DNA from: Saprospiraceae bacterium
Lineage (GTDB): Bacteria > Bacteroidota > Bacteroidia > Chitinophagales > Saprospiraceae
Reading direction: 5' to 3'
NCBI GenBank assembly: GCA_020852155.1
Contig: JADZBJ010000346.1
Coordinates: 1-12,983 of the forward strand
Length of the DNA stretch: 12,983 nucleotides
The position numbers were made by a program, and so were the translations under genes. Shown here one piece after another: positions 1 through 6,500 of the stretch. Numbering within the stretch: the stretch's first letter is position 1; every line of letters begins with the position of its first letter. Below the pieces are notes generated by a model. The model did not search any database. It saw only the letters and a list, made by a program, of their open reading frames with translations, and was not told the DNA's origin.

Positions 1-1
1 A

Positions 2-817
2 AATATCCTCATCACAAGCGATGTGGGCTTGGACACTACCGTCAAAATCATTGAACGAATCGAGGCCCGCGTAGCCCGCGACAAATACATCAACACCACT
101 GAACTCAACGAAATCCTGCGCGACGAAATCGTACAATTGCTGTCTGAAAATCAGACAGTGGATGCGGAAGATTATGAAATTCCGTCCGGCAAACGACCTT
201 ATGTTTTACTGGTGATCGGTGTGAACGGCGTAGGCAAGACAACTACCATTGGCAAACTGGCCTATCAGTTTCAACAACAAGGCTACAAGGTGGTGCTTGG
301 CGCCGCCGATACATTCCGCGCCGCTGCTGTGGATCAACTGAAAATCTGGGCCGACCGCGTAGGCTGTGATTTTTATTCCAAAGGCATGCAGGCCGACCCG
401 GCCGCAGTGGCCTTCGAAACCACTCAATATGCCGTAGAAAATGGCTGCGATATTGCCATTATTGACACGGCAGGGCGTTTGCACAACAAGAGCCACCTGA
501 TGCTCGAATTGGGTAAAATCCACCGTAGCATTGACAAAAAATTACCCGGCGCACCACATGATGTGTTGCTGGTTCTTGATGCTTCTACTGGCCAAAACGC
601 CCAGGAACAAGCCAAGCAATTCACAGAAGTAGCGCCCATTACTTGCCTGGCGCTGACCAAACTGGATGGTACTGCCAAAGGCGGTGTCGCCATTAGTATC
701 AGCGATCAGTTCAAGATTCCAATTCGATATATCGGCGTAGGGGAGAGCATTGATAAATTGCAGATTTTCAACAAAAGGGCGTTTGTGGAGTCCTTATTCG
801 GGAAAAAGCAATTGTAA
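2..817 (+). CDS. ftsY: FtsY, signal recognition particle receptor GTPase (5'-truncated by window edge)
   Basis: This is the membrane-associated GTPase that docks the SRP-ribosome-nascent chain complex at the inner membrane and hands it to the Sec translocon. The open frame runs into the window edge with no stop. The first visible residues (NILITSDVGLDTTVKIIERI) belong to the helical N domain, so the GTG at 23 is not the real start; roughly 50 N-terminal residues are probably missing. The NG-domain motifs appear in order: P-loop GVNGVGKTTT (about 218-247), DTFRAAAVDQL (about 305-337), G3 DTAGR (about 461-475), G4 TKLD (about 653-664) followed by GTAKGG, and the closing YIGVGESIDKLQIFN. The IGVGE closing box and the receptor-type DTFRAAAVDQL separate it from Ffh, which would also carry an M domain after this point; here the protein stops right after the G domain. 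The part inside the window looks intact. Confidence 0.97.
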   Translation, partial: NILITSDVGLDTTVKIIERIEARVARDKYINTTELNEILRDEIVQLLSENQTVDAEDYEIPSGKRPYVLLVIGVNGVGKTTTIGKLAYQFQQQGYKVVLGAADTFRAAAVDQLKIWADRVGCDFYSKGMQADPAAVAFETTQYAVENGCDIAIIDTAGRLHNKSHLMLELGKIHRSIDKKLPGAPHDVLLVLDASTGQNAQEQAKQFTEVAPITCLALTKLDGTAKGGVAISISDQFKIPIRYIGVGESIDKLQIFNKRAFVESLFGKKQL

Positions 818-860
818 AAGGCGGATTGCCTGAATTGATAAAATAATTTCACGCTTCACC

Positions 861-887
861 AGACTTGTTGCAGACGACAACAGGTCT
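861..887 (+). terminator. stem-loop between ftsY and the RAYT remnant
   Basis: A 10-bp stem (AGACTTGTTG at 861-870 with CAACAGGTCT at 878-887, one G-T wobble) encloses a 7-nt loop. It lies 43 bp after the ftsY stop and 15 bp before the RAYT start. No T-run follows, so it is a weak candidate for an intrinsic terminator of ftsY. It could equally be a palindrome linked to the transposase gene. Only the pairing is directly seen. Confidence 0.35.
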
Positions 888-1188
888 ATCATTAAAACAC
901 GCATGTCATACAATCCAAGCATTCATCACCGCAGGTCTATTCGCCTGAAGGGGTACAATTACGCACAAGACGGCCTTTATTTCATTACCATTTGTTGCCA
1001 GGATATGGTTTGCCGATTTGGCAAAGTGGTGAACAATCAAATGGTGCTAAATGATTTGGGCGAGATCGATTATGCTGAATGGTAAAAATTGCCGGAACGA
1101 TTTCCGGGATGCGAAATTGGCGCATTTCAAATTATGCCCAATCATATGCACGGAATCATACTTCTCTCCTCCCCGCCCCCCGTACGGG

Positions 1189-1284
1189 CACCCCTCGCGG
1201 GTGCCCCCAACACACCCCTCGCGGGTGCCCCCAACACACCCCTCGCGGATGCCCACAACACACCCCTCGCGGATGCCCACAACA
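1189..1284 (+). repeat. four tandem 24-bp repeats inside the RAYT frame
   Basis: Four head-to-tail units lie at 1189-1212, 1213-1236, 1237-1260 and 1261-1284, followed by a partial unit (CACCCA). Each starts CACCCCTCGCGG. Units 1 and 2 are identical, and units 3 and 4 are identical to each other; the two pairs differ by GGTGCCCCC versus GATGCCCAC. In the RAYT frame each unit encodes eight residues (PLAGAPNT or PLADAHNT), so copy-number change keeps the frame. Unit 1 together with the bases before it forms a perfect 8-bp hairpin: GGGCACCC at 1186-1193 with GGGTGCCC at 1199-1206 and loop CTCGC. Units 2-4 have lost the outer part of the left arm. The pairwise identity suggests recent slippage or duplication. 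Confidence 0.95.
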
Positions 1285-1334
1285 CACCCACACAAACACC
1301 AACCTCGCCCTTGGACAACCATTGTGGGTTAATT

Positions 1335-1360
1335 GGGACAGGGGCAAGCCCTGCCCCTAC
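1335..1360 (-). repeat. REP-like palindrome headed by GTAG, inside the RAYT frame
   Basis: A 7-bp perfect inverted repeat, AGGGGCA (1340-1346) and TGCCCCT (1352-1358), surrounds the loop AGCCC. Read on the minus strand it begins GTAGGGGCAGGG, that is, a GTAG tetranucleotide at the foot of a GC-rich hairpin. Classical REP elements recognised by RAYTs have this arrangement (GTAG or GGAG beside an imperfect palindrome). It is translated as part of the transposase. The resemblance is by eye; I cannot count genome copies from this window. Confidence 0.6.
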
Positions 1361-1435
1361 GACGACCGCGACGACCGCGACCGCGACGACCGCGACGACG
1401 ACCGCGACCGCGACGACGACCGCGACGACCGCGAC
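1361..1435 (+). repeat. GAC/CGC triplet tract (25 units) inside the RAYT frame
   Basis: Seventy-five bases consist only of the triplets GAC and CGC in irregular order, mostly as GACGACCGC and GACCGC blocks. In the transposase frame this reads as an uninterrupted Thr/Ala stretch; in another frame it gives Asp/Arg, which is a shadow. It abuts the REP-like palindrome on one side and the conserved VGDIVGAYKSL segment on the other. Such a tract is prone to slippage in multiples of three, which preserves the frame. Confidence 0.93.
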
Positions 1436-1737
1436 GGTGGGTGATATCGTCGGCGCTTATAAATCATTGGTGGCTACAGCTTGTCTGAAAATTTACAAAT
1501 CCCAAAATCGCATGATGGGCAAACTTTGGCAACGCAACTATTACGAACACATCATTCGAACACGACAAGCCTATGATAACATTACCCGCTATATCATTAA
1601 TAATCCAGTAAAATGGCAAGAGGATAAATTTCACAGATTGTAACTGTTGACTAGTTTTTTTGATAAAATAAATTTAATTAGTCGGATTCAATCGCGACTT
1701 TAGCGATATAATGGTGCCCACAGAAGTATCTGCGGTT

Positions 1738-1776
1738 TATTGTGTCGTCGTGATGGTTCATCGCGGCGACACAATA
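1738..1776 (+). other. long hairpin just upstream of the serine hydrolase start
   Basis: An 18-bp stem (1738-1755 with 1759-1776; 16 Watson-Crick and two G-T pairs) closes on a 3-nt loop, GTT. It is followed by TTTTG and, 10 bases after the stem, by the hydrolase ATG at 1787. The short T-run would allow it to end transcription coming from the RAYT side. It would also lie in the 5' leader of any hydrolase mRNA started further upstream and could affect translation or stability. No Shine-Dalgarno sequence is visible between it and the ATG. The rest of the 143-bp gap (1644-1737) is AT-rich; it holds a TATAAT at 1707-1712 without a convincing upstream partner. Confidence 0.6.
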
Positions 1777-1786
1777 TTTTGTACCG

Positions 1787-3436
1787 ATGCTTAAACGACT
1801 CCTCCCTCTATTCATCATGTGCTGGCTGATACAACAGATTTCAGCACAAACAGCCAATGTGGTTCAACCTGACAGCGCGATTTATTCGATACATCGTTCC
1901 AGTATCGGTAAAGTTGCTTTTATGGGCAAAGTCGTGCCCATCGAGCAGTTTACTGAAAATGACTTTCTGACCACCTTCGAACTCACCGACAACACCGACC
2001 TGAACATCAGGGTGTTTCTGGGAAATTCGCTGACCAATTATTTGCATCAGTTATCGCCGGAAACGCCTGTCGAACAATTGACTAAAAAGGGCAATTTCCA
2101 GTTTGTTTTTTGGGTAGACGACAAAAAAATCTACACCGAAAACCTTCATGTCGGCGCTTTTGGGGAGGAAAATAAAAACCGAAAAACGGTTTTCAGGGTA
2201 CCGCTTGTCAGTTCAATCAAGGAAGACTCCTGGGGGCGTTTTCTCTGGAACAGGTTCCGGGCGCGCGGTGGAGAAGATGCCCTCACGGAAGGCAGTCATT
2301 TGTTGAAAATTGACATCAAACCCTACCTTCAACTGGAAACATTACTCACCGGCCCTGTCATCGCCCAAGGGCAAATCCGCCTGACTATCCCAACGATAAA
2401 AGTGGATGACAGGGATGTGGTCGTTCAGGCAATACAGCCGTTGAGCGATTGGCTCGTTTCAAAGGACAAAACGGACGTCAATATTCTTGAGGAACTAAAC
2501 CGCAAGATCGCAGCCCACAAGTTTAAAGATATTACCAGCATAGTAGTTATCAAAAACGGGCAGTTGCTCATTGAGGAGTATTTCAACGGCGCTACCCGCA
2601 ATACCCTGCATGATACCCGGTCGGTTGGTAAATCATTTGCGTCAGCATTGCTGGGATTGGCCATCAGAGACGGTTATATCAAGAATGAAGAGCAAACCCT
2701 TCGTTCATTTTACAACATGAAGGAGTACGATCATTACGATGTCAACAAGGAAAATATTACCCTTAAATCATTGTTGACCATGACCGCGCCCTTCGATGGC
2801 TCCGATATGGACGATGACTCCCCCGGGCATGAAGAGAAAATGTATCCTGAAAAAAACTGGGTGAATTTTGCCCTGGGCCTGCCTCTCGATTCTGGTAAAG
2901 TGAAAATGCCCAGATGGGATTATTTTACAGCCGGCGTGGTCATTCTCGGTGATATCATCCACAAATCAGTGCCTGGCGGACTTGAAAAATATGCCTCGAA
3001 AAATTTGTTTAAACCTTTGGGTATCAAACAGTTCAAGTGGCAATACACCCCCCAGAAAGTAGCCAATACTGCAGGCAGCCTTCAATTACGGGCAATTGAT
3101 TTGGCCAAGTTCGGACAGCTATATCAGCAACAAGGGAAATGGGAAAACCGGCAAATTCTTCCTGCTGCATGGGTGGAGAAGAGTCTGACCAAACAAGCGG
3201 TCATTTCGGAAGATGAAGCCTACAGTTATCTTTTCTGGAACAAAACCTATCATGAGTCTGTCCGGGCTTATGAGGCTTTTTATGCCAGCGGCAACGGCGG
3301 CAACAGGATCATCATTTTTAAAGATCAGCCGATTATAATAGTCATTACATCAACGGCTTTTAACACGCCATACGGGCATCGGCAAACGGATAAAATTGTG
3401 GAAGACTATCTGTTGCCGGCTGTTCTTTCACACTAG
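1787..3436 (+). CDS. exported serine hydrolase, beta-lactamase (class C)-related
   Basis: The protein has 549 residues and belongs to the serine beta-lactamase/penicillin-binding-protein-like hydrolases, which use an acyl-enzyme serine. Residues 1-21 (MLKRLLPLFIMCWLIQQISA then Q) form a clear signal peptide, supporting this start and a periplasmic or surface location. The catalytic domain starts near residue 235. The SxxK motif is S279-V-G-K282 in DTRSVGKSFASALLGLAIRDG. The second motif is probably Y379 in WDYFTAGVVILGDII, where Tyr-Phe-Thr replaces the usual Tyr-x-Asn. The third box is GNGGN at 502-506, where the family often has a His-Thr-Gly or Gly-x-Gly. Residues about 30-225 form a separate beta-rich region that I cannot assign. 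The motif pattern resembles 6-aminohexanoate-dimer hydrolase and EstB-like esterases more than a true beta-lactamase, so antibiotic resistance should not be assumed and the substrate is unknown. The gene appears monocistronic, converging on sprA. Confidence 0.9.
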   Translation: MLKRLLPLFIMCWLIQQISAQTANVVQPDSAIYSIHRSSIGKVAFMGKVVPIEQFTENDFLTTFELTDNTDLNIRVFLGNSLTNYLHQLSPETPVEQLTKKGNFQFVFWVDDKKIYTENLHVGAFGEENKNRKTVFRVPLVSSIKEDSWGRFLWNRFRARGGEDALTEGSHLLKIDIKPYLQLETLLTGPVIAQGQIRLTIPTIKVDDRDVVVQAIQPLSDWLVSKDKTDVNILEELNRKIAAHKFKDITSIVVIKNGQLLIEEYFNGATRNTLHDTRSVGKSFASALLGLAIRDGYIKNEEQTLRSFYNMKEYDHYDVNKENITLKSLLTMTAPFDGSDMDDDSPGHEEKMYPEKNWVNFALGLPLDSGKVKMPRWDYFTAGVVILGDIIHKSVPGGLEKYASKNLFKPLGIKQFKWQYTPQKVANTAGSLQLRAIDLAKFGQLYQQQGKWENRQILPAAWVEKSLTKQAVISEDEAYSYLFWNKTYHESVRAYEAFYASGNGGNRIIIFKDQPIIIVITSTAFNTPYGHRQTDKIVEDYLLPAVLSH

Positions 3437-3449
3437 ACCGGGAAATAAA

Positions 3450-3506
3450 AAAGCCCTTTTCAAATTTGCATTTCAAGACTGAAATGTTCAATTCGAAAAG
3501 GGCTTT
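3450..3506. terminator. terminator hairpin between convergent genes
   Basis: The outer arms AAAGCCCTTTTC (3450-3461) and GAAAAGGGCTTT (3495-3506) pair over 12 bp. A second 7-bp stem sits inside (CATTTCA 3469-3475 with TGAAATG 3480-3486, loop AGAC). On the minus strand the outer stem is followed by a run of six T, the canonical form for an intrinsic terminator, so it should stop sprA transcripts. On the plus strand it lies 13 bases after the hydrolase stop but has only TTT before AAG. It probably serves both genes, more efficiently on the minus strand. Confidence 0.85.
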
Positions 3507-3507
3507 A

Positions 3508-3554
3508 AGAGCGTGTTCGAGAGCAGGCCAAAATCCAATTCCCGAACACGCTCT
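3508..3554. terminator. second large hairpin, 18 bases after the sprA stop
   Basis: A perfect 12-bp inverted repeat, AGAGCGTGTTCG (3508-3519) and CGAACACGCTCT (3543-3554), has a 23-nt loop. It lies directly beside the previous hairpin with one base between them. No T-run follows on either strand, so it is a poor stand-alone terminator. It may be part of a double-hairpin transcript end for sprA, or a dispersed repeat inserted between the genes. Confidence 0.55.
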
Positions 3555-3572
3555 AATCTACAATCCAGACCT

Positions 3573-6500
3573 TTACTTACTCAAAGAGAACTGCACGGTT
3601 ACGCCGCCATTGATGGTCGTAATCGGGAAAGACTGCGACGTTTTAGGCACTGTTTTGCGATAATCTGTAAACAGGCGCAGTTTCAGGCGCTGGCTCAAGG
3701 CATATTCTACCGACGGGTTGATACTGATGGTTCGTGCGCCACGTGTTGGTTCTGCTTCGACGGGCAGGTCAAGGCGGTGGTTCACGGTAATATCATCACG
3801 TACTTCAAAGTCAAATTTGAAATTCAGGTCGTTGCCTTGTGTCGGTGTCGTTCCGCCCGGCGCCGGTGGCGTTGTCGTGCCTGGAGGCGGCGTTTTCTTT
3901 TTCTTCTTTTTCGATGATTTTGCCTTCGCTTTCAGGGCTTTTTTGCCTGTCAGGAAAGGAATATTCACGTTTTTCATGCGATATCCGAAACCGCCTGTAT
4001 AACTTGTCGAGCGGGTTTCAGCCAACTGATAATCAATGAACGACAAGGCCAGTGTACGTGATTTTTTATAATCGGCCTTAAAGGTCATTTCATTTTTCAG
4101 TTTTACATCCACACTAAACAACGGTGCAAACTGCTCATTGATAACGACCTGCGGTATCTCAAAGCGGGCAATGTAGTTGTAGTTCAGTTCATCCACTGTG
4201 TAAGGCGTTGCTGGCTCATAAAACAGGTCCGTATTATACTGATTCACTGTCATGGTGCCTTTGTAACCGTGAGCGATCTGAATGCTGCTGAACACCTTGC
4301 TGAGCTTGCCGACTTTTGAAAGACCGTTGTAGGTCAGTTTCCAGTTAGGCGCAGGCAGCGTCTTGAAAATATCCAGTCCGACGGTATTCGGGTCTTTATT
4401 CGTGTATGCTGAAATAAATGACGGAATCAGCACCTCTTGGTGAATTTTACCGTAACCATACACGTAACCTTCATCTTTTTCGTGATCGTCGGTATTACCC
4501 GCTTCAACGCCGAGGCGCTTGGAAATGATTTTTCGATTTTCAGAATACTTGTCAAACAAGCCGTTGATGTCGTTATTGAACAGCGTTTGCAGTGCGAAAT
4601 AAGAAGTTGTGAAACTACCCAGGTCGCGTTGTGCGCGGTGATCGAAAAAGACATTTTCAGAACCCAGGGCGCTGATGGTGTCCTTAAATAACTCGGTTGA
4701 GTTGCGTGAGTACTGACGATTTGCTGTTACTTCGACCCGGAAATCCTTGAATGGTTCAACCGTCAGGCCTACATCGAATGTTTGCGTATAGTTGCGCATC
4801 ACTTGCTGGTTCAGTTCGGGGCGGTGTGTGATCCAGCCTTTTGAGGCGGCGTCATCCAGCCATTCGCTTTTAGGCTGTATGCCCGCTACAAATGCCCAAC
4901 CCGGAGCTGAAAATCCTTCGCTGAGGCCCATAAGTTTCGTTTCGGGTGTGAAGCCAGGTACGACAGTACTCAGGTTTTCGGTATAGTTGAAACGAGCCTT
5001 GCGCACCAGCATTAACGGGCGGAGGGCTATACGCTCGGCCAAAGAAGGCTGTCGGTCGCCTTTGGCTTTTTTGCCTTTACCGGCCGTTCCGATGGCGCCA
5101 CCTGCTGAAGCAGGATCGTCAGGGCTACCCGCTGTGCCAGGATCGCTGCCAGGGGCGCCTGTTTTGCCTGCGCTATCCTTGCCTTTTCCATCCTTGCCTG
5201 CCGCTTTATCGCGGCTGTCGGCAATTTTTCCATCTTTGCCTTTACCGCCGGGCAATGCTCCGGGGCCGCCGCCAGGTAACCCGCCCGGGCCACCGCCTGT
5301 TTCAGGGTCAGCGCCACGGCCGCCGGGGCCGGAGTTGTTTCGGCCGCCTTTACCGCCGGGGCCTGCAGCGCCGCTACCCCCGCGATTGATTTTAGACAGG
5401 TATTTGCTCTTGTTATAGAGCGTTTCGAAATTCAGGTCACCGTTGATCTGGCGCGTATTGTTATTCTGAATCACGTGACCCAGGTTGCGCTCGTTGGCAA
5501 TGTTGGCATAAGTGCCCGCATCCATGTTCTGGAGTTTGAGCGACTGCGCCGTCCAGGTGTAGCCTGCGGTATAACTGGCCTTCATGGTCACGAAGTCCAT
5601 CATCGGGATGCTCTTGAAGGGCAGTGTCCAGTTAAGGCTCGCGGTGTGGTTGTAATTCTTCGGGCGGCCCAGTTTGCGCAGGTTGGTGACAATTGAGTCG
5701 CGGCGTTGTTCGCGGGTCACTTCAGTGCCGTCGTTATTGAATTGAAGCGGCTCGTCAATGATGCTGCGGGCGGTCGCGTCAAAGTTGAAACGCAGCGATT
5801 TGGCGATATCCCAACCCAGATCGTAGTTGCGATCCCAGGTGAAACGACGGTTGTAGTACGTATTCAGTTTGGGGTCTTCACCGGCAAAACGATATGTGGT
5901 AACGCTGCTGAAACGTTCCAGATTGGTATTGAATCCGTAACTGTTCGGTATTGGATTCAGGTTGAAATCGGTGATGAATTTCAGGTATTTGTCCTTTTTA
6001 ATTGCCTTTTTAAATGGCGAAATAGGTTTGATACCTGTGTTATACTGCCAATCCAGCGCGCCTTTGTATTGATCCTGATCGGCCAATTGAATAAACGGCG
6101 TGCGCTGTGTGCGCTCGGTGTAACCGTAAGACAGGCTGAAATTCTCAATGTTCCACGGCAGCGGCACCTTGCGTGCAGAACCTTTGCGTTCCTTGCGCAC
6201 ATTGGTGAAGTTATAGCCCTTGGTAACAGATACATCCTGCGCTTTCTCGCGAATATCGCGGCGCTTGGTCGCGTCGGTTTCGCGGTCAAGTTTATCCTTT
6301 AACTTGATGTCAAGGTCGTAAGGGTCGTATTCAGGATTTTTGGTGGTGTTGGAATACTGCACCAGCAATGGCAGTTTAATACCGGCCTTTTCACCAAAGA
6401 ACTTACCCAACTCCATATTGGTACTGACGTCGTACTGGATAATCTCTTCGCGTTGGCGCTGCACGACTTTTTGTTCGATACTGCCGTAGCCAATGCTGGA

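Larger units (their letters stand above)
903..1643 (+). pseudogene. REP-associated tyrosine transposase (RAYT, IS200-like HUH family), interrupted by an in-frame TAA
   Basis: RAYTs are single-domain HUH nucleases, related to IS200/IS605 TnpA, that process palindromic REP sequences in bacterial genomes. The N-terminal part opens with SIRLKGYNYAQDGLYFITIC, typical of this family. The metal-binding HUH motif is MPNHMHGII, with HMH at codons 81-83 (1143-1151). The C-terminal helix with the candidate nucleophile is WQRNYYEHIIR (Y213 or Y214, near 1539-1544), followed by YIINNPVKW. The reading frame is continuous from 903 to 1643 except for one TAA at 1083-1085, codon 61. It sits where relatives, as I recall them, have an EWLKLPERFP-like stretch, so a single TTA-to-TAA change would explain it. 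About 80 residues between the HUH strand and VGDIVGAYKSL are low-complexity Ala/Pro/Thr, encoded by three repeat types. I read it as a recently inactivated gene: both halves are otherwise well preserved. Translation of the second half alone from TTG at 1089 is possible but would lack the first beta strand. Confidence 0.85.

Noticed and set aside
1189..1284. CRISPR array
   Set aside because: The repeats are directly adjacent with no unique spacers, 24 bp long, and lie inside a protein-coding frame.
1079..1444. Alternative frames through the repeat region giving Asp/Arg or Pro/His-rich peptides
   Set aside because: The conserved RAYT motifs are in the frame of 903-1643; the other frames are low-complexity readings of the same repeats.
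1647..1712. TTGACT (1647-1652) and TATAAT (1707-1712) as a sigma70-type promoter for the hydrolase
   Set aside because: The spacing is far beyond the functional range, and Bacteroidota use a different promoter consensus.
1841..2047. Small minus-strand frames within the serine hydrolase gene (also 2425-2664 and 2768-2962)
   Set aside because: Short, with no motifs, and fully inside a well-supported gene.
1787..3436. True class C beta-lactamase conferring resistance
   Set aside because: The second motif is not Tyr-x-Asn, the third box is GNGGN, and a large extra N-terminal domain is present; a general serine hydrolase is the safer call.
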